DNA of 64,000 bases from Deinococcus grandis (lineage in GTDB: Bacteria; Deinococcota; Deinococci; Deinococcales; Deinococcaceae): NCBI RefSeq assembly GCF_001485435.1, contig NZ_BCMS01000001.1:2613501-2677500 (forward strand). The letters run 5' to 3'. The position numbers were made by a program, and so were the translations under genes. The notes below the pieces were generated by a model. It was not told the DNA's origin. It worked only from the letters and a program-made list of their open reading frames with translations, and searched no databases. Numbering within the stretch: the first letter of the stretch is position 1; each line of letters starts with the position of its first letter. Shown here piece after piece: positions 14,897-22,137 of the stretch.

Positions 14897-15705
14897 GTCC
14901 AGCCCTCGGGCGCGTCGTGGCTGACGTGCAGCCTCGCAGCGGGATTCGCGTGCAGGAAGGCGCGCAGGGCCGCGCCGCTGGTGGCCTCCTGGGTGGGGTC
15001 GTGGAAGGCCACGCGAGCCAGCGGGTGCACGGGGCGCCCCTCGCGGCCCGCGCGGACGCTCCAGGCGGCGTCGGCGGCCAGGACGGTCAGGCCCGCCTCC
15101 TCCTGCGCCAGGAGGCCCACCATGCCCGGCGCGTGTCCGGGAAGCGGCACGGCGCGCAGCAGGCCGTCCCCGAACACGTCCGCGACCTCCGCGAAGGGGT
15201 GCAGGTCGACCCCGGCGTCCGTGAAGTCCAGCCACGTGCAGCGGTCCTCGAAGTCGTCGGGAAGGAGTTCCGGCAGGTACGCGCGCCGAACGGCCCGCAC
15301 GCCCCGCAGCGCCCGCAGGGGCTCCCAGGCGCGGCGATCGAGGTGGAAGGTCGCGTGCGGGAAGTCGCGCAGCCCGCCCACGTGATCGGCGTGCAGGTGC
15401 GAAACGATGATGTGCCGCACCTCCTCCGGGGGGAAGCCCATGACCCGCAGTTGCTCGTGGGCGGTGTCGAGCGGCCCGACCTGCACGGGCGTGATCAGGC
15501 CGTAGATCAGGCCCGGCCAGCGGCGCATGGCGGTCACGACGTCCGCGCCGTAGCCGGTGTCGAACAGCACGGGGCCGCGCGTGGGGTGCAGGATCAGCGT
15601 GAAGCCCGCCGGGTACGCCTGCACCCGCCACGGCGCGCCGCGTTCGGTGATCGCCGCGAGGTTCAGGCACGACCCGGCCCGCAGGGGAATGACGCGGACG
15701 GTCAC
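14893..15705 (-). CDS. MBL-fold metallo-hydrolase
   Basis: This is a 270-residue metallo-beta-lactamase-fold hydrolase. The metal site is VSHLHADHVGG (HxHxDH), with further ligands in LPGHAPGM (His) and LAADAAW (Asp), and a late His in LHVSHDAPEGW. The fold hydrolyses esters, thioesters or lactones in many pathways, which could fit a thioester or lactone intermediate made by its operon partners. The start is GTG at 15705, preceded by GGAGGGG at 5 nt and overlapping the reductase stop (GTGA). A much longer upstream frame exists but is the antisense-like shadow of the reductase. Confidence 0.88.
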   Translation of the reverse strand: MTVRVIPLRAGSCLNLAAITERGAPWRVQAYPAGFTLILHPTRGPVLFDTGYGADVVTAMRRWPGLIYGLITPVQVGPLDTAHEQLRVMGFPPEEVRHIIVSHLHADHVGGLRDFPHATFHLDRRAWEPLRALRGVRAVRRAYLPELLPDDFEDRCTWLDFTDAGVDLHPFAEVADVFGDGLLRAVPLPGHAPGMVGLLAQEEAGLTVLAADAAWSVRAGREGRPVHPLARVAFHDPTQEATSGAALRAFLHANPAARLHVSHDAPEGWT

Positions 15706-16670
15706 GCTGCCCCTCCGTGCAGGGCCGCAAAGACGTCCGCGAAACCCTGCTCGGGCGTGACGACCGGCGCATACCCCAGCCGCTCGCGGGCGCGCGTGAG
15801 GTCCAGCGTTATGGGCCGCGTCAGCAGGCGCACGCCGCTGGCGGTCAGGGGCGGCTCGGGCCGGTCGGGGTGCAGTCGCGCGCCGAATTCCAGCGCCGCC
15901 GCCACTCCCTCCAGCAGCCGGGCGGGCACCCGGCGGGTCGGTCTGGGGACGCCCAGCGTGTCGGCCAGCCGGTCCAGCGTCGCCCACAGCGGGATGGCCT
16001 GCCCATCGGTCACGTTGAACACGCCGGGGGCGGGGCGGGTCAGGGCCAGCGTGATCGCGTGGGCGACGTTGCGCACGTCGGTCAACTCCGTCCAGACCTC
16101 GCTACCCGTCAGGCGCGGCAGGCGACCGGCACGCAGCGCGGCGGCCAGACGGGGCACGATGCTGGTATCCCCCACGCCGTAGATGCCGCGTGGGCGCAGG
16201 ATCGTCGCGTCGGGCAGCGCGGCACGCACCGCCTGTTCCGCCTGCCACTTGCTACGGGCGTAGGGGCTGTCGAAGCGCGGGCCGACCGGGGTATCCTCGC
16301 GCACCTGTTCCGTGCGGCCAGTGGCGTTGTACACGCTGGGTGTGCTGACGTGCACCAGCCGCACGCCCCGCCGCGCGCACGCCCGGGCCAGTGCCGCGCT
16401 GGGGGCCACGTTGTCCGCATGGAAGTCCGCCGCGTGCCCCCACAGCGTCGAGCGGGCCGCCGCGTGCACCACCCCCTCCACCCCATCCAGCAGGGCGTCC
16501 CAGTCCGCGCCGCGCAGGTCGGCCGCCACGAAACGCACGCCGTCCGCCTCCAGCGCCGCGCCCCTCTGTAGGTCACGGCCCAGGCCGCGCACCTTCCATC
16601 CGTCGGCGGCCAGGGTCCGCGCGGTCACCCCGCCGAGGAACCCGGTCGCGCCCGTCACCAGAATGGTCAT
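15702..16670 (-). CDS. NAD-dependent epimerase/dehydratase (OleD-like reductase)
   Basis: This is a 322-residue extended short-chain dehydrogenase. The Rossmann motif GATGFLGG is at residues 7-14, the catalytic pair is in SPYARSKWQAEQ (Tyr-x3-Lys), and the Ser lies in VHVSTPS. The family includes 3-beta-hydroxysteroid dehydrogenases, and OleD reduces beta-keto acids during olefin synthesis. It is the first gene of the operon, with a CATAAT hexamer (16679-16684) 8 nt before the ATG and no Shine-Dalgarno, so its mRNA is probably leaderless and drives all four genes. Confidence 0.88.
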   Translation of the reverse strand: MTILVTGATGFLGGVTARTLAADGWKVRGLGRDLQRGAALEADGVRFVAADLRGADWDALLDGVEGVVHAAARSTLWGHAADFHADNVAPSAALARACARRGVRLVHVSTPSVYNATGRTEQVREDTPVGPRFDSPYARSKWQAEQAVRAALPDATILRPRGIYGVGDTSIVPRLAAALRAGRLPRLTGSEVWTELTDVRNVAHAITLALTRPAPGVFNVTDGQAIPLWATLDRLADTLGVPRPTRRVPARLLEGVAAALEFGARLHPDRPEPPLTASGVRLLTRPITLDLTRARERLGYAPVVTPEQGFADVFAALHGGAA

Positions 16671-16788
16671 CGTTCGTGATTATGGACGCCCCGCCCGCAC
16701 GGCGCCGCCAGATCTGAACGGCGTTCAGGCCATGCGGCGCACAGGACCCTGCGCCGTTCGGCCGAGGCACAGGCCAGGAACCGCCCGG

Positions 16789-16794
16789 TACGCT
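16789..16794 (+). promoter_or_regulatory. -10 element TACGCT for the 141-residue protein
   Basis: Seven nt separate the hexamer from the ATG at 16802. It is divergent from the operon promoter 105 bp away. Confidence 0.5.
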
Positions 16795-16801
16795 GCGTCC
16801 C

Positions 16802-17227
16802 ATGACGACTTCCGATGTTCAGATCGACTTTCAGGCCGGTCAGCGCTGGACGTACCGCACCCGCCCCGGCGAGGACACGAGCACCGTGCTGATCCTGCGC
16901 CGCGACGACGAAGCGACCGGAACGGTCCTGCACATCGCGCTGGACGGCCTGCGGCTGGGGAACCCCCACCTGCCGGGTGGCGTGCAGACCGAACTGGGTC
17001 ACGCCCCCATCGCGGCGGACGCACTGCGTGCCAGTGTGCTGGACCTGATCGAGGTGAACGCTCCCCTGCCCGCCGACGAGGGCGGCTACCGCCAGTGGCG
17101 CGAGGCGGCCGACCGGGGCGAGGCGGGCGTGTTCACCCTGACCCTCGCGGAGCTGCTGGACCTGATCGGGCGGGCGGTGGCGCCGACGCCCGTGGGGGGC
17201 CTGTTCGGCAAGTCGAACCGCCGCTGA
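16802..17227 (+). CDS. Hypothetical protein (141 aa)
   Basis: I do not recognise a named family. The protein is soluble and acidic. It opens with FQAGQRWTYRTRPGEDTSTVLILR, reminiscent of small beta-rich domains, and its second half is helical (DALRASVLDLIE, GYRQWREAADRG, LTLAELLDLIGRAV). There is no signal peptide or membrane segment. It faces away from the four-gene operon and is separated from the downstream beta-glucosidase by a 158-bp repeat, so it is probably a single-gene unit. Codon use is typical for the window. Confidence 0.75.
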   Translation: MTTSDVQIDFQAGQRWTYRTRPGEDTSTVLILRRDDEATGTVLHIALDGLRLGNPHLPGGVQTELGHAPIAADALRASVLDLIEVNAPLPADEGGYRQWREAADRGEAGVFTLTLAELLDLIGRAVAPTPVGGLFGKSNRR

Positions 17228-17323
17228 CAGCGGGGATCAGTTCCACCCCGGAGCGAGGGCCGCGCGGTCCGGACAGGTCCTTCCGTGAAAACGGTTTCGG
17301 GTGTACGCTGCCGGACATCACTG

Positions 17324-17481
17324 ATACGGATTCCGTTTGTTTCGCCGACAATCCGGAACGTCACCGGATTGCCGGCTCCACGTCCGGAACCCGTTTCTCT
17401 CCTTCTCTGCGGGGTAGCTCGTACGAGTCGCATCCGCTCGGATTGAACGGGCTTTGCAGCCCATTCAATCGGAGTCCGCAT
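17324..17481 (+). repeat. ~135-bp covarying repeat, copy 1 (with a 22-bp insertion)
   Basis: The ends ATACGGATTCC and GGAGTCCGCAT are near-inverted. Hairpin 1 is AATCCGG (17350-17356) with CCGGATT (17364-17370); hairpin 2 is GATTGAA...TTCAATC with an inner GGGCT/AGCCC. Compared with the other four copies it carries 22 extra bases around GGGGTAGCTCGTACGAG. It lies 40 bp upstream of the beta-glucosidase start. Confidence 0.9.
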
Positions 17482-17521
17482 GAACCGTTTCAGCGTTCCG
17501 CCCGCTCTCCTGAGGTGCCTC

Positions 17522-20005
17522 ATGAACCAGACTCCGACCCACCCCGATCCCGACGCCCTGCTCGACCAGCTGACGCTGGAGGAACAGGTGGCCCTGCTGT
17601 CCGGCGCGGACGCGTGGCGCACCGCCGCCGTGCCGCGCCTGAGCATCCCGCCGCTGAAGGTGAGTGACGGCCCGGCGGGCGTGCGGGGGGGCGGGCCGCT
17701 GATCGGGGGGCGGCGCACGGCGGCGTACCCGGTGGGGATCGCGCTGGGCGCGACGTGGAACCCGGACCTGCTGCGCGAGGTCGGGGGGTCGCTGGCGCGC
17801 GAGGCGCGGGACAAGGGTGCGACGGTGCTGCTCGCGCCGACCATCAACGTGTTCCGCTCGGCGCTGAACGGTCGGAACTTCGAGAACTACGCCGAGGACC
17901 CGGTGCTGACCGGGCGGCTCGCGGCGGCGTACGTGCAGGGCCTGCAGGCGGGCGGGGTGGGCGCCACGCCGAAGCACTTCGCGGGGAACGAGTCGGAATT
18001 CCAGCGGGGCACCATCGATTCTGTGATCGACGAGCGGACGCTGCGGGAACTGTACCTGCGGCCCTTCGAGATCGTGGTGAAGGAAGCCCAGCCCTGGGCG
18101 ATCATGACGGCGTACAACCGCCTGAACGGCCCGTACTGCTCGCAGCACCCCTGGCTGCTCCAGAAGGTCCTGCGGCGCGAGTGGGGCTTCACGGGGCTGG
18201 TCATGAGCGACTGGGGCGGCACGCACTCGGCGGCCGAGGGCGTCCTGGCGGGCCTGGATCTGGAGATGCCCGGTCCGGCGGTGGCCCGCAGGCCGCTGCT
18301 GGAGCAGGCGCAGGCGGACCCGGAGGTGCGCGCGGGCGTGCGTGAACGGGCGCGGGCGGTGCTGCACCTGCTGGCCCGCACCGGCACCCTGGATGAGCCG
18401 CTGGACGTCGCGGACGATCACGAGCGCGACACCGAGTACCCGGAGACGCGCGCGCTGATCCGCCGCGCGGGGGCGGAGGGACTGGTGCTGCTGAAGAACA
18501 GCGGCGGCGCGCTGCCCCTACCGGCAGGGGCGCGGGTGGCGGTGATCGGCCCGAACGCCGAGGCCGCGCAGGTGATGGGCGGCGGCAGCGCGCAGATGAA
18601 CGCCCACCGCCGCGTCTCCCCTGCCGAGGGCCTGCGCGAGGGGGGCCGCGTGAGCGTGGTCGGCAGCGCCGAGGGCACCGGGCACGAGCGGTACCTGCCG
18701 GTGCCGCAGGTCGAGACGCGCATCGAGTACCGCGATCAGGAGGGCGGCCCGGTGATGGGGCAGGACACGCGCCCGCAGGCGGAGGTGATGTTCTTCGACC
18801 TGCCGGACGGCGTGAACCCGGACTCGTTCCACGCGACCCTGACCGTCACGGTGGACGCCCCGCAGGGCGGCGAGTACGAGGTGAGCCTGGGCAGCGCGGG
18901 CCTCAGCCGCCTGTCGGTGGACGGCCAGCCCGCCGTGAACAACTGGGAGGACTGGAGCATCGGGGAGCTGTACTTCTCGTTCGGGTCCGGCGAGCGCCGC
19001 GCGCCCGTTCACCTGAGTGCCGGGCGGCACACGCTGAGCGTGGAGTACACGCCGCACGTCATGGACATCGGCATCACGCCCTTCAATGCCGTCCGGGTGG
19101 GTTTCCGCGCCCGTCCGGACGGGGACCGGCTGGCCCGCGCCGTCGCCCTGGCCGCGCAGGCGGACTGGGTGGTGCTGTGCGTCGGCACGACCGGCGAGTG
19201 GGAAACCGAGGGCGTGGACCGCGCGGGCCTCACCCTCCCCGGCGATCAGGACGCGCTGGTGGAGGCCGTGCTGGACGTCAACCCGAACGTCGTGGTGGTC
19301 CTCCAGACGGGCGGCCCGGTCGAGATGCCCTGGCTCCCGCGCGTGCCCGCCGCCATGCAGGCGTGGTTCGCGGGGCAGGAGGTCGGGCACGCCGTCGCGG
19401 ACGTCCTGACCGGGCTGGCCGAGCCCGGCGGGCGCCTCCCGCAGACGTTCCCGCACTCCCTGGCGGACGACCCCACCCACCCGCTCACGCCGGACGTGCA
19501 GTACCCCGGCGAGGACGGCCGCGTCGAGTACCGCGAGGGCCTGTACACCGGGTACCGCCACGTGGACCGCTCGGGCGTCACGCCGATGTTCCCGTTCGGC
19601 TTCGGCCTGAGCTTCACGACCTTCACGCTGGGCGCCGCGCGGCTGCACGCCCCGGCGTTCCCGCAGGGCGCGGCGACCGTGACGGTCCCGGTCACGAACG
19701 CGGGAGCACGGCCCGGCAGCACCGTCGCGCAGCTATACGTGCAGCCCCCGCAGGGCCGCGTGGATCGCCCCCTGAAAGAACTGCGCGCCTTCGCGAAGGT
19801 GCACCTGAACCCCGGCGAGACCGGGGACGCCGTGCTGACCGTCACCCCGCGCGACCTCGCATACTTCGACGTGACCGCGCAGGCGTGGGTGGCCGACCCC
19901 GGCGAGTACGTCCTGCACGTCGGCCAGAGCAGCGCCGACCTGACCACGCAGGTCACGCTGACCCTGCCACAGGAGTGGCGCGAGGCACTGCCCGACACCG
20001 ACTGA
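17522..20005 (+). CDS. Glycoside hydrolase family 3 beta-glucosidase with PA14-like insert
   Basis: This 827-residue enzyme releases terminal beta-linked glucose (or a related sugar) with retention. The GH3 N-terminal barrel shows VSDGPAGVRGG, KHFAGNESE and the nucleophile Asp230 in LVMSDWGG. The C-terminal sandwich domain starts near VLLKNSGGALPLP. An inserted PA14-like beta domain spans roughly 400-530 (FHATLTVTVDAPQGGEYEVS...), and a fibronectin III-like domain ends the protein (about 700-800, TVTVPVTNAGARPGSTVAQLYV). No signal peptide is seen, so it is probably cytoplasmic and acts on imported oligosaccharides. An in-frame ATG at 17480 lies inside the end of the repeat; the ATG at 17522 has GAGGTG at the right distance and is preferred. 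No transport genes are adjacent. Confidence 0.92.
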   Translation: MNQTPTHPDPDALLDQLTLEEQVALLSGADAWRTAAVPRLSIPPLKVSDGPAGVRGGGPLIGGRRTAAYPVGIALGATWNPDLLREVGGSLAREARDKGATVLLAPTINVFRSALNGRNFENYAEDPVLTGRLAAAYVQGLQAGGVGATPKHFAGNESEFQRGTIDSVIDERTLRELYLRPFEIVVKEAQPWAIMTAYNRLNGPYCSQHPWLLQKVLRREWGFTGLVMSDWGGTHSAAEGVLAGLDLEMPGPAVARRPLLEQAQADPEVRAGVRERARAVLHLLARTGTLDEPLDVADDHERDTEYPETRALIRRAGAEGLVLLKNSGGALPLPAGARVAVIGPNAEAAQVMGGGSAQMNAHRRVSPAEGLREGGRVSVVGSAEGTGHERYLPVPQVETRIEYRDQEGGPVMGQDTRPQAEVMFFDLPDGVNPDSFHATLTVTVDAPQGGEYEVSLGSAGLSRLSVDGQPAVNNWEDWSIGELYFSFGSGERRAPVHLSAGRHTLSVEYTPHVMDIGITPFNAVRVGFRARPDGDRLARAVALAAQADWVVLCVGTTGEWETEGVDRAGLTLPGDQDALVEAVLDVNPNVVVVLQTGGPVEMPWLPRVPAAMQAWFAGQEVGHAVADVLTGLAEPGGRLPQTFPHSLADDPTHPLTPDVQYPGEDGRVEYREGLYTGYRHVDRSGVTPMFPFGFGLSFTTFTLGAARLHAPAFPQGAATVTVPVTNAGARPGSTVAQLYVQPPQGRVDRPLKELRAFAKVHLNPGETGDAVLTVTPRDLAYFDVTAQAWVADPGEYVLHVGQSSADLTTQVTLTLPQEWREALPDTD

Positions 20006-20056
20006 CGGTCACAACGAGGGGGGGCACGATGCCGAAGCAACCGCGCCCCCTCCCGT

Positions 20057-20746
20057 TCACTCCTCGTCGTCCCGTTCGGCCGGTGCGGGGTCGAGGAGGT
20101 CCGCGCTGCCCGGCACCATCGCGTAGTCACACAGCGCCAGGAACGCCGCGTCGCCCGGCAGTGCACTGACGCCCAGCGTGAACTCAGCGTCCAGCTGCGA
20201 CAGCAGGTAGTTCACGGCGAGTTCCGGGCGCAGGTCACGCGGCAGCAACCGCAGCGCGTCCGGGGTGCGTTCCAGCCGCAGGGTGTCGCGCAGCGGTCCC
20301 TCGGCCAGCCAGTCCTTCAGTTCCCGCTCGGCCTGATCGAGGGGGCGGGGCAGGCCGTACGGGTGGCGCAGTTCCACGCGCAGCAGCCGCCCGTGCCGCT
20401 CGGTGCGGGTCAGGTCCAGGTCCAGCTGCGCCAGGGCGCTGACGTGCCCGGCGGCCTGCGCGGCCAGTTCCAGCGCGCCCTGCGCGGCGTCCAGCGTCTC
20501 CACGGTCAGGCGGCGCCACGCGGGGTCCTCCGCGCCGTCCGGGTCGAGCAGCACCGCGCCGTGCAGCAGCACCTGCCAGGACGTGAACGCGGCGGGCACG
20601 TTCAGCAGCGCCTCCTCGTCCAGCGCCGTCACGGGAATCAGCTCAGCGGCGCGCAGCAGGCTCGACAGGCCCGACGCGACGCGGTCCAGCTCGTCGGACC
20701 CCGCGTGCAGCAGGGTCCCCTCGGGATTCAGGAAAGCGGCGATCAT
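20057..20746 (-). CDS. Hypothetical protein (229 aa)
   Basis: No family is recognised. The protein begins MIAAFLNPEGTLLHAGSDELDRV and has a long helical middle (TLDAAQGALELAAQAAGHVSALAQLDLDL) followed by an ERHGRLLRVELRHPYGLPRPL segment. The C-terminal part (AVNYLLSQLDAEFTLGVSALPGDAAFLALCDYAM) is well formed, and the tail is acidic. No signal peptide. A GTG three codons earlier is in frame, but the TACAGT hexamer ends 7 nt before the ATG, so the ATG is chosen. It stands alone between the beta-glucosidase (convergent) and repeat copy B. Confidence 0.75.
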   Translation of the reverse strand: MIAAFLNPEGTLLHAGSDELDRVASGLSSLLRAAELIPVTALDEEALLNVPAAFTSWQVLLHGAVLLDPDGAEDPAWRRLTVETLDAAQGALELAAQAAGHVSALAQLDLDLTRTERHGRLLRVELRHPYGLPRPLDQAERELKDWLAEGPLRDTLRLERTPDALRLLPRDLRPELAVNYLLSQLDAEFTLGVSALPGDAAFLALCDYAMVPGSADLLDPAPAERDDEE

Positions 20747-20753
20747 GCCCGCC

Positions 20754-20759
20754 ACTGTA
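20754..20759 (-). promoter_or_regulatory. -10 element TACAGT for the 229-residue protein
   Basis: It is 7 nt from the ATG at 20746 and overlaps the alternative GTG, which argues against that earlier start. Confidence 0.5.
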
Positions 20760-20789
20760 CGGCCCCCGGCACGGCTGTGCCCCTGTGAA

Positions 20790-20841
20790 CCTGGCTCCCC
20801 TCGAGGGGAGCTGGCCGCGCAGCGGACTGAGGGGTTCCCCT
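20790..20841. repeat. Short palindromic intergenic repeat, copy B
   Basis: GCTCCCCTCGAGGGGAGC is a perfect palindrome; the flank CTGAGGGGTT mirrors the ACCCCTCAGT segment of copies A and C. It lies just beyond the 3' end of the XdhC-YHS gene. Confidence 0.7.
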
Positions 20842-20851
20842 GGAGCCCAAT

Positions 20852-21982
20852 TCAGCTGGGCGTGAGGTAACGCGCGGGGTCTTTCAGGAAGCGGGCCTTG
20901 CAGTGCGGGCAGCAGAACGCGTAGGTCACGCCCGCGTGGTCCGCCGTGTGTTTGGCGGGCAGGGTGACGGTCATGCCGCACACCGGGTCCACGGCGCTGT
21001 CGCCCGTCAGGACGGGCAGTTCGGTGAGGCCCATGACCTGCGCGGCCAGCCCGGTGGGCGCGGCGGGTGGTGTGCTGCCTGCTGCGGGTGGAAGCGTGGT
21101 CGGTTCGGCCTCCGGCGCGGCGGGGACGGGCAGCGGGGCGGCCCCGTGCCCGGCCCGGTCCAGCTGCACGAGTTCCGCCAGGACGCTCAGCGCCACCTCG
21201 TGCGGGGTGCGGGCCCCCAGGTGCAGGCCCGCGGGGGCGCGGATACGGTCCAGGTCGGCGTCGCTGAAGCCGCTCAGGACGCGCAGCGTGTCGCGGACGG
21301 TCGCGGCGCGCCGCGCGCTCGCCAGCAGGCCCACCGGGTTCGGCTGGGCGCGCAGCAGGGCCTCGATCGCGGTTTCGTCGTAGTGGCCCTGGGACGCCAC
21401 GACGCTCCGCACGCGGGCGCGCTGCGCGGCGGGCAGGGCCGCCAGACGGGCCGTCAGGGCGCCCAGCGGCACGGCCTCCGGTTCGTCGGGCACCTCGTCG
21501 TCGTCCAGCACGCGCCACACCCGGTCACCCATCAGGCCAGCGTGCGCGGCGATGGCCCGCGCGACCGGCGTGTGGCCCACCACGACCAACAGGCGCGGCG
21601 GCAGCAGCGGTTCCAGGAACACCTCGCTCTGCCCTTCCGACGCGCAGTTCATCGGCACCGTGACCCGCTCGGCAAAGGCGTGCTCGGCGTCCGGCGCGGC
21701 GCCCGGCACGATCCGCACCAGTCGCGCCTGCCCACCCTGGAGCGCCAGCAGCGCCTGCCGCCGCACGATCTCTCGGGAGCACGCGCCGCCCACGAAGCCC
21801 TCCATGCGGCCGTCCGCGTGAATGAGCGCCTTGTCGCCCACCTGCGCCGACACCGGCGCGCGGCGCGACACGACGGTCGCCACGACCACCGCCGCGCCCT
21901 CACGCGCCAGCCCCGCCAGCCGCTCGGGCAGGTCCGGAATGAATTCGGTGTCCCCGGTGGGACGCTGGGGATCAGGGGTCAT
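20852..21982 (-). CDS. XdhC/CoxI-family molybdoenzyme maturation factor fused to a YHS domain
   Basis: This is a 376-residue protein. Residues ~20-90 form the XdhC_CoxI domain (VVVATVVSRRAPVSAQVGDKA and GFVGGACSREIVRRQAL), and 128-270 the Rossmann-like XdhC C-terminal domain (PRLLVVVGHTPVARAIAAHA). After a Pro/Ala-rich linker (~280-325), residues 331-373 form a YHS metal-binding domain (VDPVCGMTV, then FCCPHCKARFLKDPARY), with Cys at 335, 357, 358 and 361. XdhC proteins help install or sulfurate the molybdenum cofactor; YHS domains are common in copper-handling proteins. It follows coxL on the same strand. Start: ATG at 21982 with CGGAG 5-6 nt upstream; a longer frame to 22075 is not needed. 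The copper-delivery idea is inference. Confidence 0.9.
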   Translation of the reverse strand: MTPDPQRPTGDTEFIPDLPERLAGLAREGAAVVVATVVSRRAPVSAQVGDKALIHADGRMEGFVGGACSREIVRRQALLALQGGQARLVRIVPGAAPDAEHAFAERVTVPMNCASEGQSEVFLEPLLPPRLLVVVGHTPVARAIAAHAGLMGDRVWRVLDDDEVPDEPEAVPLGALTARLAALPAAQRARVRSVVASQGHYDETAIEALLRAQPNPVGLLASARRAATVRDTLRVLSGFSDADLDRIRAPAGLHLGARTPHEVALSVLAELVQLDRAGHGAAPLPVPAAPEAEPTTLPPAAGSTPPAAPTGLAAQVMGLTELPVLTGDSAVDPVCGMTVTLPAKHTADHAGVTYAFCCPHCKARFLKDPARYLTPS

Positions 21983-22043
21983 ACGGTCTCCGATGGATAC
22001 ACCCGCCCGGTGAGGGGCGGGGACGCAAGTTGATGCCGGGGGC

Positions 22044-22109
22044 AACCCCTCAGTCACCTGCAACCCCTCAGTCACCTGCGGTGCCAGCTCCCCTGAGAGG
22101 GGAGCCAGG
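22044..22109. repeat. Short palindromic intergenic repeat, copy C
   Basis: It holds a doubled AACCCCTCAGTCACCTGC segment followed by the GCTCCCCTGAGAGGGGAGC hairpin. It sits in the 155-bp gap between coxL and the XdhC-YHS gene, where it may slow or end transcription from cox. Confidence 0.7.
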
Positions 22110-22137
22110 AAGGGAGGAGGGTCAGGGGGGCAGTTGG

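Noticed and set aside
17480..17521. Upstream ATG for the GH3 enzyme
   Set aside because: It lies in the end of a repeat and lacks a Shine-Dalgarno; the ATG at 17522 has GAGGTG.
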